Positions 8,406 through 17,054 of a stretch of 64,000 nt of DNA are shown one piece after another. Position 1 is the first letter of the stretch; each line of letters opens with the position of its first letter. The notes below the pieces were generated by a model, which saw nothing but the letters and a program-made list of their open reading frames with translations, was not told where the DNA came from and ran no database searches. The stretch spans positions 124,001 through 188,000 of the forward strand of contig NZ_BARE01000012.1 of assembly GCF_000367345.1 (NCBI RefSeq), in the 5' to 3' direction. Source of the stretch: Sphingobium xenophagum NBRC 107872 (GTDB taxonomy: Bacteria > Pseudomonadota > Alphaproteobacteria > Sphingomonadales > Sphingomonadaceae). The position numbers were made by a program, and so were the translations under genes.

Positions 8406-9188
8406 TCAGCGCATCGCCAGCTTTTCCGCGCCGCCCGTGCGTACCCGACCTCCCATATGCGCGCGGGCGCGCTCCTCCTCCGCCAGGCCGACGGCGGTCG
8501 GATGCTGGACATCGTCCTTGGTAAGGCGGGGGGTCGCGCGATCCCATTGAGTGACGCGTATCCCATCAGGCTGGAGCAGGCCGCTGGTCGCCAGCAGGGT
8601 GTCGGCGCCTCGCCATGCGTCTAGGGCCGCCGCCGGATCGTTGATCCTGTAGATCGCGACATGGCGATGGTCTGGCGTCGTCGGGATCATCTGGCCGAAG
8701 GTGCGAAAGGTCAGGAAAGCAGCCGATTTGACGCCGGGTCGGACGGCCGCTTCACGAAAATAGCTTTCCGCATAGAAGCGTCTGAAATGGTCGTCGCTGT
8801 CCGCAGCCGGGTTCAGTTCCTCCAGGATGACGCAGCCGGAATGCCCGACGTCTGGATCATTGTCCTGAAAGAGCAGCGGATAATAATGAAAGTCATAGAG
8901 CAGGCTGTCATCAATGGCGTCCGATACCTGCATCCGCGACGTCAGCGCATTGTCCAGATGCTCGCGACTGAAGCGCACCGGATCGAATACGTCATAGAGG
9001 GCGAGATATTGCCAGTCGAAGCCTTCGGGCGGACAGGGTTGCTCCCCGGCAAGCCGGAAACGCTGTGCCGTGACCGATCCCCGGAAACGCAGCGCATCGC
9101 GAATATGGATGTTGCTGTACCAATCCTCCATATCGGCCTCCCGGCCCGGAACGGCTTTGGTCAGCACGACCAGCACGGCATCGATCAT
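8406..9188 (-). CDS. EthD-like dimeric alpha-beta barrel protein, function unknown
   Basis: The 260-residue protein appears to hold two ferredoxin-like repeats. The first starts MIDAVLVVLTKAVPGREADM and contains the EthD-type segment EDWYSNIHIRDAL; the second covers about residues 115-200 and ends HVAIYRI. Such proteins are found beside oxygenases and can act as cofactor-free monooxygenases, isomerases or helper proteins. GGAAAGG lies about 10 bases upstream of the start. It is the distal gene of a minus-strand operon with an SDR, a kinase and an NTF2-like protein. The exact reaction cannot be inferred. Confidence 0.65.
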   Translation of the reverse strand: MIDAVLVVLTKAVPGREADMEDWYSNIHIRDALRFRGSVTAQRFRLAGEQPCPPEGFDWQYLALYDVFDPVRFSREHLDNALTSRMQVSDAIDDSLLYDFHYYPLLFQDNDPDVGHSGCVILEELNPAADSDDHFRRFYAESYFREAAVRPGVKSAAFLTFRTFGQMIPTTPDHRHVAIYRINDPAAALDAWRGADTLLATSGLLQPDGIRVTQWDRATPRLTKDDVQHPTAVGLAEEERARAHMGGRVRTGGAEKLAMR

Positions 9189-9222
9189 CGCTTTTGCCTT
9201 TCCTCTCCTGATTTTCGTTCTC

Positions 9223-10065
9223 TCAGCCCTGCCGGACGGGCAGCGCGAAAGGCGTCGGCGCCCCCATCGTCGCCCGATAGGACAGGGGCTGCTTCCCGTC
9301 CGTATCCCTGATGCCGTACCGCTCCCCCAGTTCCGCGCCGATCAGCGCCTGGCCCGAAAGGGCGGCAAGGTCCGGATCCTGCGCCAGGCGATCGAGGACC
9401 AGGCCCGAAAATTCCGGCGTTTCCCAATGGGGCATGGCGGCGCGCAGGTCTTCGGGGATCATGTCGGGCGGCATGGCCTTCACCGCGTCGGTCAGGATGA
9501 AGCCCGGCCAGAAAGACACGACGGATACGCCGTGCGGCGCAAGATCGACCGCCATGTCGGCGGTCATCTTGTCCGTTCCCGCCTTGGCCGCGCCATAAGC
9601 CGGCCCGTGGAAATAGGATACCGCGCCATAGAAGGAAATGCTGGCGATCAGCCCCCTGCCCGCCGCCACCATCAACGGCGCCGCATGATAGGCCGCGACA
9701 TAGCTGGAGCGCAGGCCGATGGTGATCATGTCCGCCAACCTGAGCGGCTTTTCCCAGAAGCCGCCCGGCGCGACCAGGTCGAGGCCGTAAACGGCGGCGG
9801 CATTGTTGACGAGCAGGTCCAGCCTGCCATCCGTCCGCTCGGCCAGTTGCGCGAACGCTCTTTCGACCGCATCATCATCCCGGTGATCGCACAACAGCGG
9901 GATGCCCTTGCCGCCCGACCGTTCGATTTCTTCCACCACCGCGTCAAGCTGCGCCTGGTCGCGTCCGGTGATCGCCACCACATGACCGCGCGAAGCCAGA
10001 CCCCGCGCCATGCCGCGCCCCAGCCCGCGCGTCGCGCCTGTCACCAGCACTATCTTTTCGCTCAT
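9223..10065 (-). CDS. SDR family oxidoreductase, DHRS1-like
   Basis: A 280-residue short-chain dehydrogenase has TGATRGLGRG at residues 9-18, LVNNAA, a catalytic Ser in ISFYGAV, and the YGAAK motif. The long C-terminal region with GLVLDRLAQDPDLAALSGQ resembles the DHRS1-like subgroup, where this part replaces the usual PVDGG ending. It is preceded by AGGAGCAGGAT just upstream of the ATG. It sits between the EthD-like gene and the APH-type kinase in one operon. It probably oxidises or reduces a hydroxyl or keto group of the same intermediate those genes process. Confidence 0.88.
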   Translation of the reverse strand: MSEKIVLVTGATRGLGRGMARGLASRGHVVAITGRDQAQLDAVVEEIERSGGKGIPLLCDHRDDDAVERAFAQLAERTDGRLDLLVNNAAAVYGLDLVAPGGFWEKPLRLADMITIGLRSSYVAAYHAAPLMVAAGRGLIASISFYGAVSYFHGPAYGAAKAGTDKMTADMAVDLAPHGVSVVSFWPGFILTDAVKAMPPDMIPEDLRAAMPHWETPEFSGLVLDRLAQDPDLAALSGQALIGAELGERYGIRDTDGKQPLSYRATMGAPTPFALPVRQG

Positions 10066-10145
10066 ATCCTGCTCCTTTCCTCAATATTGATGTGGCCACG
10101 AGGGACGGGGCCTGACCTGTCCAATGGCAGAGGCGCGACCGCCCT

Positions 10146-11519
10146 TCAGTCGGAGCGCGTCGCCGGCAGGACGACATGGCGCGCCGCCTCGCCCAGCGCG
10201 GTGGGTCCGAACAGTTGCAGCCGCCGCCCCTCGATGGTCGCGAGCAGAGCGATGAGCGCTGTGTCCTCCTCCGGTCCCGCTTCGAGGATATAGGCTTCCA
10301 GCGCCTCGGCGGCGTCAGCCCAGCGGTCGAAGCGGCGGCCAAGAAGCGCGGACACATCGGCGATGTTGCGCGCGACCATGTCCGCCCCATGATCGTCGGC
10401 GCGCTGTACCCATTCGATCAGTTCGGCGACCTGCGCCTTGTGCGTCTCCGCCGCCTCCCCCGTCACCGGCAACGCGCCGAGCGTATCGACCAGTTTCGCC
10501 AGAAGCGGCGCATTGTCGCCCGTGCGCTGTTCCAGCGGCGGCAGTTCGGGCAACGCATCGCCGGTCAGGTGCGAGAGCGCCAGCAAGATGGAACGGCGCA
10601 GCGCAAGATCGAACATCAGATAGACCGAATGCGGATCGCCGGGGGATGGCTTGCCGACCGTCCCTGTGAACTGCATCGTGCCGAGCAGTGAGAATTGCAG
10701 CACATGGAAAACCACCGCGTCATGATCGACCGGTTCGCCCGTCGCTTCCTCATAATAGCGGACCAGTTCCGGCAGCGGCGCACCCAGCGGCTCATAGCTG
10801 TTGCGCATCCCCATGGTGGCGATGTCGACCAGTGGATCGCCGATCATCGAAAATTCGAAATCGTAGAGCTTGGTCATCGCCCCCCGATCAACCAGATATT
10901 GGCCCGAATCGAACTGGATGAAGCTGGCGCGATCGCGGTGCCGCGGTACATTGCGGCGCAGCCAGCCGATGACGAATTCCAGCAGCGGCTCGGGTCGGCT
11001 CTTCGTCCGCCGATAATGCGGCATATAGGCATCCAGGCCGACCAGCGCGATCGCCTCCGCGCCCTCGGGCCGATGCACGCCCGCAGCCATGAAGGGTTCG
11101 ACCGGCAGCCGGTGCATCGCGGCAACGGCCTGCATATAAACGCGGCCGATAGCGCTTTTCGTCGCAGCATCGAGCGCCGAGAAATCGCGCGTTCCTTCGA
11201 TCGCCTCCATCACGATGCAGGGCGGATCGGCGAGATAGCCGTAGATCTCCGGCACCGGCAGCCCCTGGCCGTGCAGCACGGCGATAACATCCGCTTCGCG
11301 CTTGAGGTCGGGGAAGATCGATACGTCGCCGCCCCGGTCGCCACGCAGGTGCAGGCGGCGCACCGTCCCTTCCCTCTCGACGTCGACGAACCAGGAGGGA
11401 CGCCAGCGGACGAGGCGTTCAAGCCCGACGACCTTGCCGCCGGTCAGTTGCTCGACAAAGGCGGTGATTCGGCCGACTCCGGCATCGTCATAATTGTTGA
11501 GCGGCGCGGCGGTCGTCAC
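10146..11519 (-). CDS. APH-fold phosphotransferase with altered catalytic loop
   Basis: This 457-residue protein has the N-lobe of an APH-type kinase, with GLERLVRWRPSWFVDV and then VMEAIEGT at the hinge. Its catalytic loop reads IQFDSGQYLVD instead of HGDxxxxN: Asp204 remains, but the metal-binding Asn five residues on is replaced and a Gln stands three residues on. The metal Asp of YDFEF is retained. A roughly 200-residue helical C-terminal extension is absent from the shorter kinases here. The start is GTG, overlapping the stop of the NTF2-like gene by 4 bp, so translation is coupled. The kinase at 32062 shares this architecture and loop, suggesting a distinct subfamily that may be active with Gln. 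Confidence 0.8.
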   Translation of the reverse strand: MTTAAPLNNYDDAGVGRITAFVEQLTGGKVVGLERLVRWRPSWFVDVEREGTVRRLHLRGDRGGDVSIFPDLKREADVIAVLHGQGLPVPEIYGYLADPPCIVMEAIEGTRDFSALDAATKSAIGRVYMQAVAAMHRLPVEPFMAAGVHRPEGAEAIALVGLDAYMPHYRRTKSRPEPLLEFVIGWLRRNVPRHRDRASFIQFDSGQYLVDRGAMTKLYDFEFSMIGDPLVDIATMGMRNSYEPLGAPLPELVRYYEEATGEPVDHDAVVFHVLQFSLLGTMQFTGTVGKPSPGDPHSVYLMFDLALRRSILLALSHLTGDALPELPPLEQRTGDNAPLLAKLVDTLGALPVTGEAAETHKAQVAELIEWVQRADDHGADMVARNIADVSALLGRRFDRWADAAEALEAYILEAGPEEDTALIALLATIEGRRLQLFGPTALGEAARHVVLPATRSD

Positions 11520-11908
11520 TGCCCGCCCTCCCCGGCGGAAAAGGCCTCGGCCACGGCACGGGTGTCCATATATTCCTTGCCGGATACGATCTGCCCGTTC
11601 CGGATGATCAGCAGATTATGATAGTCGTTGCGATAGACCCGGTCCGGAAAGACCATTTCGCCCCGGACTTCCACAGCCACCCGATCCCCCTCAGCGGTGA
11701 TCGCGATCACCTCGGCCGTGCGCTTCTGCGCGCTTAGCAGTCCGCCCTTCACGCTGGCGATGAAGTCGGCCCGGCTCATGTCGCCGTGACCCAATATCCA
11801 CCACTGGCAATCGGGATGCTGAAGGGCCTCGATCGTCTCGACATCGCCCTCCTCCACTGCCCGCATGTAGCTGCGGGCCACTGCCTTGTTCGCTTCGATA
11901 TCGCTCAT
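11516..11908 (-). CDS. SnoaL/NTF2-like protein
   Basis: The 130-residue NTF2-fold protein starts MSDIEANKAVARSYMRAVEE and ends with the typical sheet segment IVSGKEYMDT. SnoaL-like proteins include cyclases, isomerases and dehydratases that have only a pocket His or Asp for catalysis. The ATG at 11908 has GGAGAGGG upstream and is preferred to a GTG one codon earlier. It is the first gene of a minus-strand operon and overlaps the kinase start by 4 bp. The next operon, at 12074, is divergent. Residues Trp and Asp in CQWWILGHGDMS may line the cavity. Confidence 0.78.
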   Translation of the reverse strand: MSDIEANKAVARSYMRAVEEGDVETIEALQHPDCQWWILGHGDMSRADFIASVKGGLLSAQKRTAEVIAITAEGDRVAVEVRGEMVFPDRVYRNDYHNLLIIRNGQIVSGKEYMDTRAVAEAFSAGEGGQ

Positions 11909-12073
11909 CACCCTCTCCGATGCTTCTATGCCGCCGAATTCGCCGACGGTCGTCGCGGACTATTGCTCTTGTGCAGGCGCAACCGCCGTCAGGAACCCTA
12001 TCCATGGGCGGGTGGCCCTGGCGCGATCGCTCCACACTCTCCGCTCGTACAAGAAAGTGGAGGGGGAGAGCGC

Positions 12074-12775
12074 ATGACGACCAAGAGCATGACGATGAAG
12101 CTATGTACCTATATGGGCGCAATAGCCGGGACGATGATGTTTGTTGGCATATGGCCGGTCGCGCACATGTTCCCGCCGCTCGACCCGTCCATGCCGGCCG
12201 CAGAGGTGGCAGCTTATTATCGCAGCCACCAGATCGGCATATTGGCGGGGGCCATCCTGATCGCCTCTTCTTCCGTGCTCTTTTTCCCCTTCCTCGCCGC
12301 GATCGCTACCTTCATGAAGAAGATCGAAGGGCCGATTGCGCCCTTGACCTGGGCCTTCGTGATGGTCGTGGCCTTCGGCTTCGTTACCCTGTTCTTCGCC
12401 GGGTTGATCTTCACGGCGGCCGCCTATCGGCTCGACCGGCCGGACGCCGTCGTCAGCGCGCTGAGCGATATCGCCTTCCTGCTGTTCGTCATGCCCGCCG
12501 TACCTGCCTTCGTGCAGAATCTGCTGACCGGCTTTGTCATTCTGGGGGATCGCCGCGCGCAACCCATCCTGCCGCGCTGGCTAGGCTATATGAACCTGTG
12601 GACCGGCGTGCTGCTCCTGCCCGGACTGGCGATCGGCCTGTTCAAGACCGGACCTTTCGCCTGGAATGGCGCCCTGGCCTTCTGGTTGCCCGCCGTCGTG
12701 TTCGGCATCTGGTTCAACCTGATGATTGTCGCCATGCTCGGCGCGATCAAGCGCGACGCGCTGGGTGGCGAATAA
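12074..12775 (+). CDS. Six-helix inner-membrane protein, function unknown
   Basis: The 233-residue hydrophobic protein has about six membrane segments (roughly residues 10-30, 52-75, 90-113, 130-155, 170-190 and 200-225). There is no cofactor motif or signal sequence. It carries a short periplasmic loop HMFPPLDPSMPAAEVAAYY after helix 1. The ATG at 12074 follows GGAGGGGGAGAGCGC. Its stop overlaps the start of the NorE-like gene (TAATG), so it belongs to a three-gene membrane operon. It may anchor or assemble the small oxidase-like subunits that follow, or act separately. I do not recognise the family. Confidence 0.75.
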   Translation: MTTKSMTMKLCTYMGAIAGTMMFVGIWPVAHMFPPLDPSMPAAEVAAYYRSHQIGILAGAILIASSSVLFFPFLAAIATFMKKIEGPIAPLTWAFVMVVAFGFVTLFFAGLIFTAAAYRLDRPDAVVSALSDIAFLLFVMPAVPAFVQNLLTGFVILGDRRAQPILPRWLGYMNLWTGVLLLPGLAIGLFKTGPFAWNGALAFWLPAVVFGIWFNLMIVAMLGAIKRDALGGE

Positions 12776-13356
12776 TGGCGGCATCGCAAGCGGTTGCCTC
12801 GTCTCCGCGCGGCCATGTGCCGGGCGAGGAAGGCGTATGGGTGTTCATCGGCGGCGACCTCATCGTCTTTGCCGTCTTCTTCGTCACCTATGCGCTCGCC
12901 CGGCAGCAGGAACTGGCGCTGTTCGAAAGCGCGCAGGCGCTGCTCGACCGGCGCCTCGGCCTGCTCAACACGCTGCTGTTGTTGACCAGCAGCCTGTTCG
13001 TCGCACAGGCCGTCGCGGCCGTCCGCCGTGGCGACGGCAGGGCGCGCCGGTTGCTGCTGGGCGCGATCCTGCTCGGCAGCGGCTTCGTGATCGTCAAGGC
13101 GTTCGAATATTCGGCCAAGATCGCGCAGGGCTTCACGCTCAACAGCAACAGTTTTTCGATCTATTATTATATGTTTACCGGCATCCATCTGGTGCATGTG
13201 CTGATCGGGTTGGGCGTGCTGTGCTTCACCTTTGCGCGATTCGACCGGGCCGGGCGGATGCAGGGGGGCGTCGCCCTGATCGAGGGGAGCGGCGCCTTCT
13301 GGCATCTGGTGGACCTGCTCTGGATCATCCTCTTCGCCCTCCTCTACCTGCTCTAG
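12775..13356 (+). CDS. Haem-copper oxidase subunit III / NorE-like membrane protein
   Basis: The 193-residue protein has five predicted membrane helices and the subunit-III signature: an N-terminal PGEEGVWVFIGGDLIVFAVFF, a central MFTGIHLVHVLIG, and a C-terminal FWHLVDLLWIILF. This pattern is shared by cytochrome c oxidase subunit III and the NorE accessory protein of nitric oxide reductase; the short length with five helices favours NorE. Its ATG overlaps the upstream stop by one base. A NorF/COX4-like gene follows 12 bp later. No catalytic subunit I or subunit II is present in the window, so the role in this catabolic island is unclear. Confidence 0.85.
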   Translation: MAASQAVASSPRGHVPGEEGVWVFIGGDLIVFAVFFVTYALARQQELALFESAQALLDRRLGLLNTLLLLTSSLFVAQAVAAVRRGDGRARRLLLGAILLGSGFVIVKAFEYSAKIAQGFTLNSNSFSIYYYMFTGIHLVHVLIGLGVLCFTFARFDRAGRMQGGVALIEGSGAFWHLVDLLWIILFALLYLL

Positions 13357-13368
13357 GAAAGCTGTTTC

Positions 13369-13626
13369 ATGGCCATGATCTGGCGTAGCCGCATCACATG
13401 GGTCTGGGCGATGCTGATCGCCGCAACCTTTCTGTCATTCGAAACGATGGCGTTGGGCAATGCCTTTCTGCTTCGCTCCGTCATCCTCGTCATCGCCTTC
13501 ACGAAAGTTCTGCTCGTCGGCCGCGAGTTTATGGAGTTGCGGCACGCGCCGCGCTGGCTGCTCTGGGGATTCCAGACCTGGGCGATCCTGACCTGCCTGG
13601 TCCTGATCGCCCTGTTTCGCACCTGA
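13369..13626 (+). CDS. COX4-like / NorF-like small membrane protein
   Basis: This 85-residue protein has three hydrophobic segments (about residues 10-28, 33-50 and 62-82). The central FTKVLLVGREFMELRHAP is typical of prokaryotic cytochrome c oxidase subunit IV and NorF. GGAAAG precedes its ATG. It follows the NorE-like gene by 12 bp, reproducing the norE-norF order but without norCBQD. It ends 5 bp from the convergent limonene-epoxide-hydrolase-like gene. The combination suggests a small oxidase-associated module serving a membrane electron carrier (inference). Confidence 0.8.
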   Translation: MAMIWRSRITWVWAMLIAATFLSFETMALGNAFLLRSVILVIAFTKVLLVGREFMELRHAPRWLLWGFQTWAILTCLVLIALFRT

Positions 13627-13631
13627 CGCGA

Positions 13632-14069
13632 TCAGGCCGTCACTTCCGTCCCGCCTGCCGCGGCCTCGTCAATGCCCATCTTGCGCGTGAGGTCAGCCAT
13701 ATCGAGATATTCGCGCCAACGCGAAATCAGCCCGGCGTCGTCAAACTCATAGATGGCGACCATTTGGTGCGGACAGGGCCGTCCCATGATGATGGCGGTA
13801 TCGGACCGCTCCTGCATCACCATCCGGTCGTTGGAGAGGATGTTCACCTCATTGCACTTGTTGTTCGTGGCGAAGGCCATTTGCCGCTCGATCTCGGCGC
13901 GCAATGCCGTCTTGCCCTTCACCACGGGACCGCCGGGAACCCAGAGCTGCCATTCGGCATCCTCCGCCATCATTGACAGGATCTTCTCGACGTCGGGCCT
14001 GCTGGCATCGCTGCCATCGCCCCAGGCATCGCAAAATTCCCGTACCTTCCGTTCCAGTTCCGCGCTCAT
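13632..14069 (-). CDS. NTF2-fold protein, limonene-epoxide-hydrolase-like
   Basis: This 145-residue NTF2-fold protein has the sheet segment VMQERSD, matching the ERxD of limonene-1,2-epoxide hydrolase that carries the Arg-Asp pair. Its C-terminal strand reads SRWREYLDM where the true enzyme has WRDYFD, so the third acidic residue is Glu. Either of two adjacent ATGs could be used; the second (14069) sits better behind AAGGAGAGG. It is the distal gene of a minus-strand run with an SDR, SABATH methyltransferase, luciferase-like monooxygenase and a closer epoxide-hydrolase homologue. It could be a hydrolase of altered specificity, an isomerase, or a steroid-type NTF2 protein. Confidence 0.72.
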   Translation of the reverse strand: MSAELERKVREFCDAWGDGSDASRPDVEKILSMMAEDAEWQLWVPGGPVVKGKTALRAEIERQMAFATNNKCNEVNILSNDRMVMQERSDTAIIMGRPCPHQMVAIYEFDDAGLISRWREYLDMADLTRKMGIDEAAAGGTEVTA

Positions 14070-14112
14070 CATCCTCTCCTTTTTCTGATTTCATCCTGGC
14101 TCATTTTGCCGT

Positions 14113-14919
14113 TCATCCGTGGGACAAGGCCCGCGTGACGCTGATGAACGGCACGGTGCAGCTCTGACCGCCATCCACCGGATACAGCATGCCGTTGACG
14201 TAGCGGGACTCGTCGGACGCGAGGAACAGCGCCATGGCGGCAATGTCTTCCGGCTCCCCAATAAATGGCGTGTTGAGCACCTCCAGAAACAGCCGATCCA
14301 TCTCGGGCGTGGACCATTGCAGCTTGGCCGGCGTCTGCGTCGGACCGGGTAGTATCGCATTGCTGCGGATGCCCCGTTTGCCGTAGGTGGCGGCGATCGC
14401 CTGCACGAACCAGTTGAGCGCAGCTTTGGACGATCCATAGCTATAGGCTGTGATATCCCCGCCCATGGAACTGCCCGATGAAGTGGAGATGATCGACCCC
14501 GCGCCGCGCTCCAGCATGTGCGGAATGGCGAGTTTGCTCGCCAGAACGGCACCCAATACATTCACCCTCAAATTGGCGAGGAAGATGTCGGGATCGAAGG
14601 CCAGGAAATCCATGTCGCGAATGGCGTGGTCCTGATTGACGTACAAGGCGTTGTTGAAGAGCACGTCGATGCGGCCGAAATCCGCGATCGTCTGGCTGAC
14701 CATCTTTTCCAGATCGCCCTGTTCGCCGACATCGACGGTCATCGCGCGCGCGGATCCGCCGGCGTCGACGACGGCCTGCGCGGTTGCCTCGGCAGCTTCG
14801 GCGCGAATGTCCGCGACGATCACCGTCGCGCCTTCCCGCGCGAACATCAACGCGCTGGCGCGTCCGATGCCGCTCCCGCTGCCGGTGATGATGCAAATCT
14901 TGTTGGCAAGGCGGGTCAT
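14113..14919 (-). CDS. SDR family NAD(P)-dependent oxidoreductase
   Basis: The 268-residue short-chain dehydrogenase has TGSGSGIG at residues 13-20, LFNNA, the catalytic Ser in STSSGSSMG, and YSYGSSK with Tyr and Lys in the usual spacing. The ending YPVDGGQS is standard. AGGAAG precedes the ATG. It lies 49 bp downstream of the SABATH methyltransferase and 43 bp upstream of an NTF2-fold gene in the same direction. The likely reaction is alcohol/ketone interconversion on the monooxygenated or methylated intermediate, but the substrate is unknown. Confidence 0.9.
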   Translation of the reverse strand: MTRLANKICIITGSGSGIGRASALMFAREGATVIVADIRAEAAEATAQAVVDAGGSARAMTVDVGEQGDLEKMVSQTIADFGRIDVLFNNALYVNQDHAIRDMDFLAFDPDIFLANLRVNVLGAVLASKLAIPHMLERGAGSIISTSSGSSMGGDITAYSYGSSKAALNWFVQAIAATYGKRGIRSNAILPGPTQTPAKLQWSTPEMDRLFLEVLNTPFIGEPEDIAAMALFLASDESRYVNGMLYPVDGGQSCTVPFISVTRALSHG

Positions 14920-14968
14920 TCTGCTTCCTCTCGCTTGTTAATTCATGATCGGCTGCTGCACGTTGGCA

Positions 14969-16027
14969 TCAGCGCAGATCACGCTTCCTGATCGACAGGA
15001 TCAGGATAAAGGCACGGCTGCGCTGAGGATCGGCCTCTACACGGGTCGCGACCCGCTGCACCAGACTGGCCAACAACGCGTCCCGGTCGCGGGACGCATC
15101 GACCCGCGTCAGGAAGTTGGGGCCGTTGGCCGCGCCCATCATGGCTGCCCACAGCCGCCCCAGTTCGGCCGCATCGCCAGATCGCTGATAAGCATCCCAA
15201 TAGGGATCAGGGGACGGGATCGCGGCGAGATGCTCCAGTTCCAGTTCGGGCACCAGGCCGGCATCGAAAGGCGCTCGTATCTGATCGAGTGAACGCCCCG
15301 CAGAGGGCGCTGTCATCCTTAGCGTCTCATCGGCGCTGAGTAGTCCTTCGCCCTCCATGTCGACGATCGATTGCCAGAAATTTCCGGCCATCCATTCGAA
15401 GCCGTGGCTGTCGGGCCCCCTGCCCATGAACTGACAGATCAGGCGTCCTCCCGGCCGCAATTCGACAGCGCGCGCCTTCAGGAAGGCCAACCAATCCTTC
15501 GCCAGCACGGCCTCGACGGCGGCACGCGCCTGCGCGGACCGACTGAAAATCGCCCAGCCATGATCTGCGACATCGACCGGATTGCAGCTCATCCAGTGCA
15601 GCGCGTTGGAGGACCAGCCCAGGTCGACGCTGCCGGGCGGCATTATCGCATCGAAATAGGATCGGCCGATCGCGGATGGAAAGACACCCTGTCGACCGTT
15701 CAGATAGCTGGCCGGATCGCAGTCCAGCAGACCAAACAGCGACGTGAAATCATTCGAGGGCAGATCCGTATGCACGACCTGCACCGGTCTCTGCGCGTCG
15801 TGCGCGCGAACTAGATCGATAGCTGTCGCCATCGGCGCCATCGAATTGCGTCCTTGCGACGCGCCATAATCGACAATGCTGACGGGACCGACAGAACCGA
15901 CCCCAATGGCCCGCGCCGCCGCCTCCAGCAGGGGAAGCGCGGATTGCAGATTGGCCTGTTGCAGGCCCGAATGGCGGTTGTAGAGCCCGTCCCCCGCCAT
16001 GGCCGCGACAGCAGCGGGATCAGCCAT
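14969..16027 (-). CDS. SABATH-family SAM-dependent carboxyl methyltransferase
   Basis: The 352-residue protein matches the SABATH family best known from plants (salicylate, jasmonate and gibberellin methyltransferases). Motifs in order: YNRHSGLQQ (16-24), the SAM-binding DYGASQGRNS (53-62), HTDLPSNDFTSLF (86-98), and SYFDAIMPPGSVDLGWSSNALHW (123-145). The family transfers a methyl group to a carboxylate, or sometimes a ring nitrogen, giving a volatile or masked ester. The start at 16027 has GGAG upstream and overlaps the monooxygenase stop by 8 bp, indicating coupled translation; a longer reading to 16084 lacks homology. Such genes are uncommon in bacteria. The pairing suggests methylation of an acid that the pathway makes or consumes. 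Confidence 0.82.
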   Translation of the reverse strand: MADPAAVAAMAGDGLYNRHSGLQQANLQSALPLLEAAARAIGVGSVGPVSIVDYGASQGRNSMAPMATAIDLVRAHDAQRPVQVVHTDLPSNDFTSLFGLLDCDPASYLNGRQGVFPSAIGRSYFDAIMPPGSVDLGWSSNALHWMSCNPVDVADHGWAIFSRSAQARAAVEAVLAKDWLAFLKARAVELRPGGRLICQFMGRGPDSHGFEWMAGNFWQSIVDMEGEGLLSADETLRMTAPSAGRSLDQIRAPFDAGLVPELELEHLAAIPSPDPYWDAYQRSGDAAELGRLWAAMMGAANGPNFLTRVDASRDRDALLASLVQRVATRVEADPQRSRAFILILSIRKRDLR

Positions 16028-17042
16028 AGAATGTCTCCGCGATGCGCTGCGTGTAGATCGCGCTTTTTTCGGGCGACAGGCCATAATGGGGGATCACCGG
16101 CGTAATCGCGTCGGCCAGGGCGGCGCGCCGCGCGACCCGGCTGCGCACCTCATCAACCGTTCCAACCACGGCAATGCTTTCCACCATCTCGTCGGAGCAT
16201 GCCGCCGCCATACCCGCCATGTCGCCCTGCGCGAAGGCGGCCTGGATCGCCGATGCCTCGCGGCCGAAACCGATTTCCTCGAAATAGCGCAGATATTGGG
16301 GTGACTGGCTGTAATAGGCCACGGTCCCTCGGCAATCCTCAATCGCCTCGCGCCTGTCGTCGGAAATCGCCGTAAATATCGAAATGTTGAGCGAGAAGTC
16401 CTTGCGTGTCCGCCCGGCCCGATCCAGCCCGGCCTTGATCTGGGCGGCTACTTCCCGCTCGATCCAGGCATCGTTCCACAGCGGGTGCCCGAGCAGCCCG
16501 TCGGCAATTTCCGCCGCCTGCGCGCAGGCCTTCTGGAACACCGCCGGCAGGACGATGGGAATGTCGCCGCGCACCGGCTTATGCAGCAGGCGGAAGTGCG
16601 AGAGGTCGAGGCGGTGATAGTCGCCCGCCAGTTCTGTGAGCTCCCCCGTATGCCCGCGCGCGACAATGGCGCGGATCATGCCCACGATCTCGCGCATATG
16701 GGCGAGCGGCTTGCCATAGGCGCTGCCGAACGATCCCTCGATCTGGCTCTGCGCGCTGGATCCCAGCCCCAGCACCACCCGGCCGTTGCTGATGAGGTCC
16801 AGGTCGATGGCGCTGCACGCGGTTTCCAGCGGGCTGCGCACGAACGCCAGCGCGATGCCGGTCCCCAGCTTGATGCGCTGCGTGGCCGGGGCGACGGCGG
16901 CCAATGTCGTGAAGGGCGCGCCGAACATCTGGGGCGCCCACACCCCTTCCACGCCCGCCGCTTCGTAGCTCTGCGCCAGCGCCGACAGATCGGCGCCCGG
17001 CATCGGGACGATCTGCGCCCAGACAGCCTTGCGATCGGTCAT
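16020..17042 (-). CDS. Luciferase-like (LLM class) flavin-dependent oxidoreductase
   Basis: The 340-residue TIM-barrel protein belongs to the bacterial luciferase / F420-dependent oxidoreductase superfamily. Characteristic parts are the first strand AQIVPMPGADLSALAQ, GVWAPQMFG, TQRIKLGTGIA, the NGRVVLGLGSS loop and the PIVLPAV strand. It resembles the LLM enzymes of degradation clusters more than LuxA or LuxB. FMNH2 or F420H2 could be used; reduced FMN is more likely if this is a sphingomonad (inference). It may be a monooxygenase (Baeyer-Villiger-type or aldehyde-oxidising) or a dehydrogenase. Its stop overlaps the SABATH start by 8 bp. The start at 17042 suits AAGGGGA better than a Met two codons earlier. 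Confidence 0.86.
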   Translation of the reverse strand: MTDRKAVWAQIVPMPGADLSALAQSYEAAGVEGVWAPQMFGAPFTTLAAVAPATQRIKLGTGIALAFVRSPLETACSAIDLDLISNGRVVLGLGSSAQSQIEGSFGSAYGKPLAHMREIVGMIRAIVARGHTGELTELAGDYHRLDLSHFRLLHKPVRGDIPIVLPAVFQKACAQAAEIADGLLGHPLWNDAWIEREVAAQIKAGLDRAGRTRKDFSLNISIFTAISDDRREAIEDCRGTVAYYSQSPQYLRYFEEIGFGREASAIQAAFAQGDMAGMAAACSDEMVESIAVVGTVDEVRSRVARRAALADAITPVIPHYGLSPEKSAIYTQRIAETFYG

Positions 17043-17054
17043 CCCCATTCCCCT

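Noticed and set aside
11920..12774. Upstream extension of the NorE-like frame
   Set aside because: It overlaps the membrane protein gene in another frame; the ATG at 12775 with TAATG overlap is the natural start.
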